Under the pieces are notes generated by a model. That model saw only the letters and a list, made by a program, of their open reading frames with translations. It ran no database searches and was not told the origin of the DNA. From Firmicutes bacterium UBA5227 (GTDB lineage: Bacteria; Bacillota; Clostridia; Tissierellales; Sedimentibacteraceae), in NCBI GenBank assembly GCA_002409285.1, contig DHUT01000057.1, forward strand, positions 1 through 13,018: DNA of 13,018 nt, in the 5' to 3' direction. Positions 1 to 7,824 of this stretch are shown here, one piece after another (positions within the stretch are counted from its first letter, which is position 1; each line of letters starts with the position of its first letter). Both the position numbers and the translations under genes were made by a program.

Positions 1-24
1 CCATTAATTAACGGGAGATAAAAA

Positions 25-1455
25 ATGAAAGAACTTAATATTATTTCGGGGATTAAACAGTATCGAAGCGAAGTAGATACAAATTTTCATATGCCTGGTC
101 ATAAAGGTAAAAGCGGTATTTTAGATGAAATAGGAAATAACCTGAGCTTTTATGACATTACTGAAACTTTAGGTACAGACAACTTGCATTACCCCACAGG
201 ATTTTTAAAGGATGCCATGGACTATATTGCAAAATCCTACGGCACTAAAAAATCTTATATGGTCGTCAACGGGACATCATGTGGAATAATATCCGCCATA
301 ATGGCGTGTACTAACCCCGGAGATAAGATAATTGTGCAGAGAGACTGTCACAAATCCGTTTATAATGCTTGTATATTAGGAGATTTGAAGTTACATTATT
401 TATATCCGGAATTTAATAAGAAACATGGCTTGAACTTCAGCATAAGTTTAGAAAAACTTGAACAGATGCTTATAGATAATCCGGATGTGAAAATGGTAGT
501 ACTAACATATCCAACATTTTACGGTATTTGCTTTGATGTGAAAAAAGCAGCCGAAATAGTGCATAAGTATGATAAAATACTTATGATAGACGAAGCTCAT
601 GGTTCCCACCTGAATTTCTGCAAGGATTTATTACCGCCTTCAGCCGAAAGTTCGGGCGCAGATATAGTTACGCAAAGCACTCATAAAACACTTCCCTGTA
701 TGACGCAGGGATCAATTTTACATGTATGCTCAGACAGAGTTGACAGAAGCAATATTGAATCCATGCTTAGAATACTGCAGACTACATCTCCATCATATAT
801 ACTGATGGCTTCAATTGAAAATGCTGTGCATTGGATGAATGAATACGGAGAGGAAAGACTGAAAAGGAATATAAATGAGTTTAAGAAAAGAACGCTGGAA
901 CTCAGAAACATGGGAATTAACGTATTAGAAGATGATTTCCTCATTAGTGAAGGCTGCTATGACTTTGACGCTACAAGAGCTGTTATCAGCATGAGCGAGC
1001 TTGGAATAACAGGTACCGAGCTTCAGGAAATTTTAAGATACAAATATAAGATACAAATGGAATTTGCAGATTTGCAGTATACAGTGGGCTATATTACTGC
1101 TACTGATGAAATTGAAGATATTGACAGACTGTTTGATGCAGTTAAGGAAATTTATCTTGAGGAAAGCCAAAGCAAGGAAAAAAGAGAAATTGTTCAGATA
1201 GAACCTTTCCCACAGCTGCAGCATGAAAGAAAAATGAGGAAGGCTTTCTATGCGGTTAATGAGCTGATTGATATAGATACTGCAATTGGCAGAACTGCCG
1301 CAGAATTTATTATTCCGTACCCACCGGGAATTCCTCTGGTTTGCCCGGGAGAGGTAATTATACAGGACACGGTGGATTATGTAAAAGTAATGCTTGAAAA
1401 CAGTATTAATTGCAACGGTGTCGACAAAAATAACAAAGTGAGAGTTGTTAAATGA
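25..1455 (+). CDS. Orn/Lys/Arg-type PLP-dependent decarboxylase (YaaO/SpeA-like)
   Basis: A 476-residue fold-type I, PLP-dependent basic amino acid decarboxylase of the short Gram-positive YaaO/SpeA group. The family decarboxylates arginine, lysine or ornithine to a polyamine precursor in the cytoplasm; the substrate cannot be read from sequence. Visible motifs are the N-terminal HMPGHKG (residues 22-28), the cofactor-binding IDEAHGSH (D189, H192), the STHKT box with the expected Schiff-base lysine K221, and the C-terminal YPPGIPLVCPGE (432-443) typical of the family. Its length is close to that of B. subtilis YaaO (about 480 residues). A GGGAGA ribosome binding site at 13-18 lies 6 nt before the ATG. 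It is the first gene in view of the tmk-darA-holB-ricT run, and its stop overlaps the tmk start by 4 nt, implying translational coupling. The operon promoter is probably upstream of the window. Family assignment is firm; arginine as substrate is only a guess from relatives. Confidence 0.93.
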   Translation: MKELNIISGIKQYRSEVDTNFHMPGHKGKSGILDEIGNNLSFYDITETLGTDNLHYPTGFLKDAMDYIAKSYGTKKSYMVVNGTSCGIISAIMACTNPGDKIIVQRDCHKSVYNACILGDLKLHYLYPEFNKKHGLNFSISLEKLEQMLIDNPDVKMVVLTYPTFYGICFDVKKAAEIVHKYDKILMIDEAHGSHLNFCKDLLPPSAESSGADIVTQSTHKTLPCMTQGSILHVCSDRVDRSNIESMLRILQTTSPSYILMASIENAVHWMNEYGEERLKRNINEFKKRTLELRNMGINVLEDDFLISEGCYDFDATRAVISMSELGITGTELQEILRYKYKIQMEFADLQYTVGYITATDEIEDIDRLFDAVKEIYLEESQSKEKREIVQIEPFPQLQHERKMRKAFYAVNELIDIDTAIGRTAAEFIIPYPPGIPLVCPGEVIIQDTVDYVKVMLENSINCNGVDKNNKVRVVK

Positions 1456-2063
1456 AAGGTATCTTTATAGTATTAGAGGGTCCAGATGGTTCCGGCAAAA
1501 GTACAATGGCTAAAAAAATAGGAGAATATTACGAAGAAAAAGGCAGAGAAATTAAATTTACCAGAGAACCCGGCGGAACTGATATAAGCGAAAAAATAAG
1601 AGAGCTTATACTGGACAACGACAATACAGAGATGGATTACAAAACCGAGGCCTTGCTCTATGCAGCAGCCAGAGCACAGCTAATTTCAGAAAAAATAGAT
1701 CCATGGATCAAAGACGGTAAAATCGTCATAAGTGAGAGATATGTTTATTCAAGCCTTGTGTATCAAGGGATAGGCAGAGGATTAGGGATTGAAAAAATTA
1801 AGGAAATTAACGATTTTGCTACTGGGAGGCTCAGACCCGATATTGTCTTACTGTTAGATGTAAACCCTGAAAGTGGTCTAAAAAGAAAACTCGATATTGA
1901 TGGTGGAGACAGACTTGAAAATGAGGATGTTTCATTTCATAAACAAGTATATGAAGGATATAAGTCTCTTGCAGGACTTTATCCCGAAATAAGGACAATA
2001 AATGCAGAGAGAACCATTGATGAAATATTTTTTGATATTAAAAAAATAATTAATTCAATTTAA
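1452..2063 (+). CDS. tmk: thymidylate kinase (dTMP kinase)
   Basis: Phosphorylates dTMP to dTDP with ATP, an essential cytoplasmic step of dTTP synthesis. The 203-residue length is normal for bacterial Tmk. The P-loop is GPDGSGKST at residues 10-18. The substrate-binding TREPGG box is at 37-42 and the DR-type motif reads ERY at 95-97, followed by SS and YQG. A LID-region GGDRLE lies at 151-156. The start is the ATG that overlaps the preceding stop as ATGA, and no better start is available nearby. It sits between the decarboxylase and darA, as in B. subtilis and many clostridia. It shares an operon with holB, so two DNA-replication functions are together. The stop codon lies inside the first copy of a short 8-bp tandem repeat. 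Nothing in the protein looks truncated or unusual. Confidence 0.97.
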   Translation: MKGIFIVLEGPDGSGKSTMAKKIGEYYEEKGREIKFTREPGGTDISEKIRELILDNDNTEMDYKTEALLYAAARAQLISEKIDPWIKDGKIVISERYVYSSLVYQGIGRGLGIEKIKEINDFATGRLRPDIVLLLDVNPESGLKRKLDIDGGDRLENEDVSFHKQVYEGYKSLAGLYPEIRTINAERTIDEIFFDIKKIINSI

Positions 2064-2086
2064 TCATTTAATCATTTAATTATTTA
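2063..2086. repeat. three tandem 8-bp repeats between tmk and darA
   Basis: Three back-to-back copies of ATCATTTA, the third reading ATTATTTA, fill the short tmk-darA spacer. The first copy begins on the last base of the tmk stop codon. The array ends six bases before the darA ribosome binding site. The pattern fits replication slippage in AT-rich DNA. No function is implied by sequence. Confidence 0.7.
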
Positions 2087-2108
2087 AAGAAAAAGGAGGA
2101 TGAATATA

Positions 2109-2441
2109 ATGAAATCAATAACTGCCATAGTTCAAAATGAAGATGCGAACAAACTTATATCTGCATTAAGAGATAAGGGTTTTTCTTCCACAAAATTATC
2201 ATCAACCGGAGGATTTTTAAGCTCCGGAAACACAACTATAATTTCGCTGGTTGAGGATGAAAGGGTGGATGAAGAAATAGAGGTAATAAGGGAAGTATGC
2301 AAGATGAAAAAGAAAATTACGGCAGCAATACCTCCCAGCTCTTTCAGCACCATAGGTGGATACCTGCCACAGACAATTGAGGTTACTGTGGGAGGAGCAG
2401 TCGTATACGTAACAAATGTTGAGCGATTTGAAAAAATTTAG
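2109..2441 (+). CDS. darA: PII-like cyclic-di-AMP receptor DarA (YaaQ/PstA)
   Basis: A 110-residue cytoplasmic PII-like signalling protein of the DarA/PstA (DUF970) family, which forms trimers and binds cyclic-di-AMP; its downstream partner is poorly known. It closely follows B. subtilis DarA, with an N-terminal KSITAIVQNEDANKL strand-helix, the diagnostic STGGFLSSGNTT block (about residues 33-44) that contributes to nucleotide binding, and a C-terminal VTVGGAVVYVTNVERFEKI. I chose the ATG at 2109 rather than the in-frame ATG at 2100. The AAGGAGG at 2093-2099 abuts 2100, which leaves no spacing, whereas 2109 is 9 nt away and gives the usual family length. It lies 45 nt after tmk and 8 nt before holB. 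In B. subtilis yaaR separates darA and holB; here it is missing. Confidence 0.94.
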   Translation: MKSITAIVQNEDANKLISALRDKGFSSTKLSSTGGFLSSGNTTIISLVEDERVDEEIEVIREVCKMKKKITAAIPPSSFSTIGGYLPQTIEVTVGGAVVYVTNVERFEKI

Positions 2442-2449
2442 GTGATAGT

Positions 2450-3436
2450 ATGCTTTACAGCCAGGTAGCAGGACAGGAAGAAATTAAAACATCCTTAATT
2501 AAATCAATAAATAGTAATCAGGTATCCCACTGTTATATATTCGAGGGACCAAAAGGAATGGGCAAATATGATTTAGCCTTGGTATTTGCCCAATCCTTAT
2601 TATGCCAAAATTTTACTTCTGACCCCTGCAACATATGTTCCGGCTGTGTTAAAGTAAATACAGGGAATCACCCCGATTTGCATATAATAAACAATGATGA
2701 AACGACAATAAGACGTGAAGAAATAGATGAAGTTATAGAATCAATCTATAAAAAACCTTACGAATCGGATAAAAAGGTTTATATAATAAAAAATGCCCAT
2801 GAAATGACAGCTCAGGCGGCAAATACATTTTTAAAAACATTAGAGGAACCGCCGGGAGATTCTGTTATAATTCTGCTGACATACAATGCCAATTTATTGC
2901 TTCCGACAATTGTATCAAGGTGTCAGACTGTAAAGTTCAGGAAGGTTAATAAGGAAATAATAAAGACATATCTAAAAGAAAATTATGACACATCTGATGA
3001 AATTGCAGATCTGGCAGCCGAGTATTCAAAAGGAATATTAAATAGAGCTGTTAATATAGTGAAAGGAAATGACAATCTCCTCAATAGAAGGTCTGAAATT
3101 ATTCAGTTATTTGATAAAATCATTAATTCGGATTCTGAAATTATTTATGAACTGGAAAATTACTTTGAAGAAAACAAGGATACCATAGATATAATTATTG
3201 AAATCTTAATGATGTGGATACGAGATATTACGTTTGTTAAAAACAATCTTAATGATCTTGTAATAAACAAAGATTTTAAACAGCTTGCAACAGCACATTC
3301 GAGGCTGATGAAAAGCGACAATGCAAATTATTTAATTGAAATTTTGCAAAAAACCAGCGATAATATAAAGAGCTATGTTAATTATAAGCTTGCAATAGAT
3401 AATATGCTTTTAAAGATTCAGGAGGTCTTTAAATGA
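2450..3436 (+). CDS. holB: DNA polymerase III subunit delta'
   Basis: The delta' subunit of the clamp-loader complex, which with tau/gamma and delta opens the beta clamp at primer termini. At 328 residues it matches Firmicutes HolB. The AAA+ fold is recognisable: a P-loop-like GPKGMGK at 33-39 followed by tyrosine instead of Ser/Thr, a zinc-module cysteine set C52, C60, C63 and C66 ahead of GNHPD, a degenerate Walker B region around NAHEM (115-119), LKTLEEPP, and the SRC motif at 156-158. The altered P-loop residue fits delta' being a non-hydrolysing member of the clamp loader in other bacteria. An AGGTGA at 2441-2446 serves the ATG at 2450. Its TGA stop overlaps the ricT start in an ATGA arrangement, so the two are probably translationally coupled. 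Confidence 0.94.
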   Translation: MLYSQVAGQEEIKTSLIKSINSNQVSHCYIFEGPKGMGKYDLALVFAQSLLCQNFTSDPCNICSGCVKVNTGNHPDLHIINNDETTIRREEIDEVIESIYKKPYESDKKVYIIKNAHEMTAQAANTFLKTLEEPPGDSVIILLTYNANLLLPTIVSRCQTVKFRKVNKEIIKTYLKENYDTSDEIADLAAEYSKGILNRAVNIVKGNDNLLNRRSEIIQLFDKIINSDSEIIYELENYFEENKDTIDIIIEILMMWIRDITFVKNNLNDLVINKDFKQLATAHSRLMKSDNANYLIEILQKTSDNIKSYVNYKLAIDNMLLKIQEVFK

Positions 3437-4317
3437 TGATAAAAGTAGTAGGAGTAAGATTCAAGAAGGCCGGTAAAATATACTATTTTGATCCTGATAA
3501 GAAGTGGATTAACGAAGGTGATAATGTAATAGTAGAAACTATAAGGGGAATTGAATTTGGTCAGGTGGTTGTAGGACCGAAGTTTGTTAAAGATGATGAT
3601 ATAGTACAGCCATTAAAAAAGGTTATAAGAGTAGCAACAGAAGAAGACATTAAATTAAATCATGATAATAAAGAAAAAGAAAGAGCTGCATTTGATTTAT
3701 GCCTGAAAAAAATAGAAGAGCATGAATTGGAAATGAAGCTTGTTGATATTGAATATACATTTGACAACAACAAGGTCATATTCTATTTTACCGCAGACGG
3801 CAGAATAGACTTCAGGGAGCTTGTTAAGGATCTTGCCGCAATATTCAGAACAAGAATAGAACTCCGCCAAATTGGTGTTCGGGATGAGGCTAAAATGATA
3901 GGAGGTCTTGGTCCCTGTGGCAGACCCATGTGCTGTTCATCATTCTTAGGTGAATTTTACCCTGTATCTATAAAGATGGCCAAAGAACAAAAACTATCAC
4001 TGAATCCTGCTAAAATTTCCGGAATATGTTCAAGACTCATGTGTTGCCTAAATTATGAACATGAGGTATATGAAGAAAATATAAAGGAACTTCCTGATGT
4101 TGGGGATAAGGTTCAGGTAAAGGGAACAAACAGGACAGGGATAGTTCTGGATATAAATCCTTTGTTTAAAACGGCAAAGGTTAATTTCAGTAAGCCGGAC
4201 GGCACGGTAGAAAATGAAGAAATAAACGGCTCGGATCTTAAAATTATTGAAGAAGGCGTTATGAAGCATAAACAGGAAGATGCCGATTTAGAAGAATTAA
4301 AAGAGCTTGAGGACTAA
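3433..4317 (+). CDS. ricT: RicT/YaaT, PSP1-domain Fe-S protein of the RNase Y complex
   Basis: A 294-residue protein of the YaaT/RicT family with a PSP1 domain. In B. subtilis RicT joins RicA and RicF in the 'Y-complex', which carries iron-sulfur clusters, directs RNase Y cleavage of mRNAs and affects sporulation, competence and biofilm formation. The conserved cysteines are in place: C162, C167 and C168 in GPCGRPMCC, then C199, C204 and C205 in ICSRLMCC. The N-terminal strand-rich region includes VVGVRFKKAGKIYYFDP, and the PSP1 core runs to about residue 240, followed by an acidic tail rich in Glu and Asp. A strong AGGAGGT at 3420-3426 serves the ATG at 3433; the adjacent in-frame ATG at 3436 is equally spaced for initiation. 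It is the last gene of the run. Neither ricA nor ricF is in the window. Confidence 0.95.
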   Translation: MMIKVVGVRFKKAGKIYYFDPDKKWINEGDNVIVETIRGIEFGQVVVGPKFVKDDDIVQPLKKVIRVATEEDIKLNHDNKEKERAAFDLCLKKIEEHELEMKLVDIEYTFDNNKVIFYFTADGRIDFRELVKDLAAIFRTRIELRQIGVRDEAKMIGGLGPCGRPMCCSSFLGEFYPVSIKMAKEQKLSLNPAKISGICSRLMCCLNYEHEVYEENIKELPDVGDKVQVKGTNRTGIVLDINPLFKTAKVNFSKPDGTVENEEINGSDLKIIEEGVMKHKQEDADLEELKELED

Positions 4318-4371
4318 AAAATTAACAATAATAAAATATTTGTTTTTTTGTAGAAAAAGTTCTTTTAAATA

Positions 4372-4400
4372 TGGACAATTAGTGTTAGAATTAGTACGAT
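4372..4400 (+). promoter_or_regulatory. candidate sigma-A promoter for the ferredoxin
   Basis: TGGACA (4372-4377), a 17-nt spacer and TACGAT (4395-4400) form a plausible vegetative promoter, 5/6 and 4/6 matches to consensus. Transcription would begin near 4407. That is where the ferredoxin ribosome binding site (GGGGGAGGTGA, 4407-4416) starts, so the 5' leader would be only about 17 nt. The rest of the 106-nt ricT-ferredoxin gap is AT-rich with no convincing terminator. Confidence 0.55.
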
Positions 4401-4423
4401 GATATTGGGGGAGGTGAAATTCA

Positions 4424-4594
4424 ATGTCTTACAAAATTACTGATGCATGTATCAGTTGCGGCGCATGTGAACCAGAATGCCCAGTAGGTGCTATTTCAGC
4501 CGGTGATGATAAATATCAAATCGATCCGTCAGCTTGTATTGACTGTGGAGCATGTGCAAGTGTATGTCCGGTAGAGGCTCCTCAACAGGATTAA
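4424..4594 (+). CDS. 2[4Fe-4S] ferredoxin, clostridial type
   Basis: A 56-residue protein. It has two canonical CxxCxxCxxxCP motifs: C9, C12, C15, C19 and C38, C41, C44, C48. Each motif ligates three irons of one [4Fe-4S] cluster and one of the other, as in clostridial ferredoxins. It is a small soluble low-potential electron carrier that serves oxidoreductases of anaerobic metabolism. The sequence starts SYKITDACISCGACEPECPVG and shows the internal pseudo-duplication of the family. The ATG at 4424 follows a very strong GGGGGAGGTGA site at 4407-4416 with a 7-nt spacer. It has its own promoter and terminator and looks monocistronic and highly expressed. Its specific redox partners cannot be inferred from the neighbours. 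Confidence 0.96.
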   Translation: MSYKITDACISCGACEPECPVGAISAGDDKYQIDPSACIDCGACASVCPVEAPQQD

Positions 4595-4604
4595 TAATGA
4601 TAAC

Positions 4605-4630
4605 AAAAAAAGCCCCTTGAGGCTTTTTTT
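4605..4630. terminator. bidirectional intrinsic terminator between ferredoxin and oligopeptidase
   Basis: A perfect 10-bp stem (AAAAAAAGCC at 4605-4614 with GGCTTTTTTT at 4621-4630) encloses a 6-nt loop and carries a T-run on either strand. It lies 10 nt after the ferredoxin stop and 11 nt beyond the stop of the converging oligopeptidase gene. It can therefore end transcription from both sides. Confidence 0.88.
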
Positions 4631-4641
4631 AATATCTTTAT

Positions 4642-6336
4642 TTATAAACTAATATCATCTATACTGTTTAAGTATTTTTTTATTTCTTCGGAAACGGATT
4701 TTATCGTTTCTTCTCTGAAAGGACTGTTAAGATTTCCTGTTTTTAGTATTTGCATAAAGGACTGACTTCCTCCTACTTTGCAGATATTAAGATAGTCATT
4801 CCACGCTATTTTCCTGTCACCGTTAAACTTAATCCAGAATTGGTAAGCACAAATTTGGGCCAGAGTGTAATCAATATAGTAAAATGGCTGTTGAAAAATG
4901 TGACCTTGCCTGAACCACATGGTTCCTTTGTTAAGAAAATCATTGTCATCATAATCCTTGTAGGGAGTATATTTCTTTTCGATATCCCTCCATGCTTGCT
5001 TCCTTTCGTCAGGAGTCATATCCGGGTGTTCATAAACTGCATGTTGGAATTCATCAACAGTAACACCATAAGGAATGAACAGAAGTGAATCCGACAGGTG
5101 GAAAAATTTAAATTTTTCAATATCATTTTCAAAGAACATTTCCATCCATGGCCATGTGATAAATTCCATACTCATAGAATGAATTTCGCATGCTTCTGAG
5201 GTTGGAAAGCAATATTCCGGTGCATCAAGAAACCTACTTTCATATGTCTGGAACGCATGTCCTGCTTCATGAGTTACCACGGTAACATCATCCAGGGTTC
5301 CGTTAAAGTTTGCAAAAATAAAAGGTGATTTATACTTGTGCAGGAATGTGCAATATCCTCCTGACTGTTTGTTGGGCTTTGTTTCCAGGTCAAATAAATC
5401 CCTTTCAATCATAATATTTATGAATTCACTTGTTTCAGGAGAAAGCTCTTCGTACATTTTTTTGGCTCTTTCCATAATCCATTCTTTATTGCCTTTCGGA
5501 ACAGGATTTCCAGATGTGAAATTCAATGGCAAATCATAGTATTTTAATTTATCAATTCCAATTCGTTTTCCTTGTTTCTCTCTTAGCTCATTAGAAAACG
5601 GAACAATGTACTCCAATACATTTTCTCTGAATTTTTTTACATCATCTGCATTGTAATCAGATCTTCCCATTCGCAGATAGCCAAGTTCAACAAAATTTTT
5701 GAATCCCAGTTTAATGGCAATTTCATTTCTTACCTTAACCATACTGTCATAAATCATATCGATTTCTTTTTCATTTTCTCTGAAAAAAACAGTCCATTTA
5801 TCGTAGGCGTCCTTTCGTACCGACCTGTCCTTAGATTCCATATAGGGCTGCATCTGAGACAGATTAAGTATTTTGCCGTCGAAGTTTATTTTTGCTGATG
5901 AGATTAATTTATTGTACCTGCTTACCAGTTTGTTTTCTTCCTGAAGAAGCGGAACAACCTCATCAGAATATGTTTTAATCTCCATTTCGGCAATTGTGAA
6001 AAGCTGAGGCTTTACCATTTCCTTTAATTCGGTCTTGAACCTGGAATTTAAAAGTGCCTTGTAAAATTCAACTCTTAATCCATGGAACTTAGGAGAAATC
6101 ATATCAATATACTCATTTTCCCTGTCATAGAATTCATCAGCGGTATTGATTGAATTTCTCACTTGTACAAGAGTAGCCATTGTTTCCACTTCCTTGTCAA
6201 GCTCATTGATTCTCTGGACATAAGAATATTGTTCATCAGCGCTTTCGGCTTCGTTGAAAAGACCTATAAACTCCTGATACCTAATTTTAAACTCATCATA
6301 ATCAGGTCTTTTGTACTCATAATCATTAAATTTCAT
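4642..6336 (-). CDS. M3-family zinc oligoendopeptidase (PepF-like)
   Basis: A 564-residue cytoplasmic metallopeptidase of family M3 (oligoendopeptidase F group), which cleaves short peptides and probably takes part in peptide turnover or nutrition. The zinc site is complete: HEAGH at residues 356-360 supplies H356, the catalytic E357 and H360, and E384 in CEIHSMSMEF is at the position (+24 from H360) of the third ligand. Upstream segments such as GGYCT and the FANFNGTLDDVTVVTHE run-up to the zinc motif are typical of this M3 subgroup. The mainly helical N-terminal half has no signal peptide. The ATG at 6336 has a GAGGTG site 4 nt upstream on the minus strand, slightly close but the only good one. 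The gene stands alone, divergent from the radical-SAM gene and convergent with the ferredoxin. Family is sure; peptide specificity is not. Confidence 0.93.
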   Translation of the reverse strand: MKFNDYEYKRPDYDEFKIRYQEFIGLFNEAESADEQYSYVQRINELDKEVETMATLVQVRNSINTADEFYDRENEYIDMISPKFHGLRVEFYKALLNSRFKTELKEMVKPQLFTIAEMEIKTYSDEVVPLLQEENKLVSRYNKLISSAKINFDGKILNLSQMQPYMESKDRSVRKDAYDKWTVFFRENEKEIDMIYDSMVKVRNEIAIKLGFKNFVELGYLRMGRSDYNADDVKKFRENVLEYIVPFSNELREKQGKRIGIDKLKYYDLPLNFTSGNPVPKGNKEWIMERAKKMYEELSPETSEFINIMIERDLFDLETKPNKQSGGYCTFLHKYKSPFIFANFNGTLDDVTVVTHEAGHAFQTYESRFLDAPEYCFPTSEACEIHSMSMEFITWPWMEMFFENDIEKFKFFHLSDSLLFIPYGVTVDEFQHAVYEHPDMTPDERKQAWRDIEKKYTPYKDYDDNDFLNKGTMWFRQGHIFQQPFYYIDYTLAQICAYQFWIKFNGDRKIAWNDYLNICKVGGSQSFMQILKTGNLNSPFREETIKSVSEEIKKYLNSIDDISL

Positions 6337-6379
6337 TTTGCACCTCTTTCTATTATTAGATATTTTTGGAAGATAGTAT

Positions 6380-6408
6380 ATTATACCAAATATTTATAAA
6401 AATTAAAA
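6380..6408 (-). promoter_or_regulatory. candidate promoter for the M3 oligopeptidase
   Basis: Read on the minus strand, a perfect -10 TATAAT (plus positions 6380-6385) lies 17 nt downstream of a weak -35 TTTTAA (6403-6408). It is 43 nt upstream of the oligopeptidase ATG. The surroundings are very AT-rich, so the -10 alone carries most of the support. Confidence 0.5.
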
Positions 6409-6435
6409 GAGAATTATCAATGCTTAAAAAATAAA

Positions 6436-6465
6436 TTGCAGCAGATGAAATACTTATGGTATAAT
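6436..6465 (+). promoter_or_regulatory. candidate extended -10 promoter for the DUF512-der-plsY-gpsA operon
   Basis: A perfect TATAAT (6460-6465) preceded by TGG makes an extended -10 element. A partial -35 TTGCAG (6436-6441) lies 18 nt upstream. Transcription would begin near 6472, about 24 nt before the ATG at 6496. This is the only good promoter in the 159-nt divergent gap on this strand. Confidence 0.62.
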
Positions 6466-6495
6466 GAACATTATTAATGAAGTAAAGGAATACAA

Positions 6496-7824
6496 ATGAA
6501 AAACATTATAGTAAAGGTATTAAAAAACTCAATTGCGGAAGAAATGGAGCTTGAACCCGGTGATGAGCTGATTTCAGTCAACAACTGCAAGGTTTTGGAT
6601 TATATAGATTATAAATATCAGATATCGGATGAAAATGTACTTTTAGAAGTAAGAAAACCTGATGAGGAAATTTGGGAGCTTGAAATTGAAAAGGAATATG
6701 ATGAGGACATAGGAATCGTATTTGAAAATCCCCTTATGGATAATATAAAGGTGTGCTCCAACAACTGCATTTTTTGTTTTGTTGACCAAATGCCCAGAGG
6801 CATGAGAAGAACACTGTATTTAAAGGATGATGATACCAGGCTTTCCTTTCTCTATGGGAACTTTATAACACTTACAAATTTAAAAGAAGATGAAATTGAA
6901 AGAATAATCAAATATAAAATAAGCCCTATAAAGGTATCAGTGCATACTACGGATTCAGAGCTAAGAAAATATATGATGGGGAATTGCAAGGATATAGATA
7001 TACTAAAATATCTGAAAAGGCTTATTGACGCAGGAATAACAGTAGACTGCCAGATTGTCCTTGTAAGAGATGTAAATGACAAGGGTCAGCTTGAAAAGAC
7101 CATAAGAGATTTGTCTTCGCTTCATCCGGGATTAAGGAGCGTTGCAGTGGTTCCTGTGGGACTTACCAAGTTCAGGGATGGACTTGCCGAGCTTAAACCT
7201 TTTGACAGAGAAAGCTCGGCAGCCACAGTAAAGCAGGTAACAAAGCTTCAAAATGAATTATATGATAAAATAGGCACCAGATTTATTTTTATAGCCGATG
7301 AATTCTATATTTCAAGTGGTATAGACTTTCCAGAATATGAGGAATATGAAGATTTTGACCAATTAGAAAATGGTATAGGAATGTGCAGGCTGTTAAAGCA
7401 GCAGCTTGAAGATCTAATAGACGAATATGAGGGAAGTGAACCCGTTGCAGATGAAGTTTCCTTTGTAACCGGAGCGGCGGCTTATGAACTAATGGTTGAA
7501 CTGTCAGAAAAAATAATGGAGAAAATACCGATAAAAATAAATGTAATAAAAATAATCAATAATTTTTTCGGTGAAAGAATAACCGTTTCAGGACTTACAA
7601 CGGGGAAAGACATCATTGAACAGTTAAAGGGCAAAAATTATAAAAATATAATATTGCCAGGAAATATGATTAACGACAACAACGTAATGCTGGATGATTT
7701 AACTATACAGGATTTAGAAAAAGAATTGAATACGAAAGTAATAGTTTGCGATGCGGATGGCGAAGCACTGCTTAATCTACTACAAAATAATAAACGGAGG
7801 AAAAAATGGCACGACCAGTGGTAA
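6496..7824 (+). CDS. PDZ / radical-SAM / DUF512 family protein of unknown function
   Basis: A 442-residue protein of the DUF512 family, conserved in clostridia and cyanobacteria but without an established reaction. A PDZ-like segment fills roughly residues 1-65 (NSIAEEMELEPGDELISVN is a typical PDZ start). A radical-SAM-type cluster motif follows, with C87, C91 and C94 in CSNNCIFC, so it probably binds a [4Fe-4S] cluster and S-adenosylmethionine. The block FVDQMPRGMRRTLYLKDDD and the SFLYGNFITLTNL stretch are family hallmarks. The C-terminal DUF512 region contains FVTGAAAYELM and ILPGNMINDNN. The ATG at 6496 has an AAAGGA site 6 nt upstream. Its last 19 nt overlap the start of der in another frame, so the two are probably translationally coupled. 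The constant association with der and lipid genes hints at a housekeeping or envelope-linked role, but this is inference. Confidence 0.9.
   Translation: MKNIIVKVLKNSIAEEMELEPGDELISVNNCKVLDYIDYKYQISDENVLLEVRKPDEEIWELEIEKEYDEDIGIVFENPLMDNIKVCSNNCIFCFVDQMPRGMRRTLYLKDDDTRLSFLYGNFITLTNLKEDEIERIIKYKISPIKVSVHTTDSELRKYMMGNCKDIDILKYLKRLIDAGITVDCQIVLVRDVNDKGQLEKTIRDLSSLHPGLRSVAVVPVGLTKFRDGLAELKPFDRESSAATVKQVTKLQNELYDKIGTRFIFIADEFYISSGIDFPEYEEYEDFDQLENGIGMCRLLKQQLEDLIDEYEGSEPVADEVSFVTGAAAYELMVELSEKIMEKIPIKINVIKIINNFFGERITVSGLTTGKDIIEQLKGKNYKNIILPGNMINDNNVMLDDLTIQDLEKELNTKVIVCDADGEALLNLLQNNKRRKKWHDQW

Noticed and set aside
2100..2108. Upstream in-frame ATG as the darA start.
   Set aside because: It abuts the AAGGAGG ribosome binding site. 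The ATG at 2109 has 9-nt spacing and gives the normal family length.
2546..2569. Altered P-loop (Tyr after GPKGMGK) in holB as a sign of a broken gene.
   Set aside because: Delta' subunits often have a degenerate nucleotide site and act as non-hydrolysing clamp-loader members; the rest of the protein is intact.
4318..4350. AACAA...TTGTT with a following T-run as a terminator for the ricT operon.
   Set aside because: Only five AT-rich pairs can form, too weak to call; the end of the ricT transcript is undetermined.
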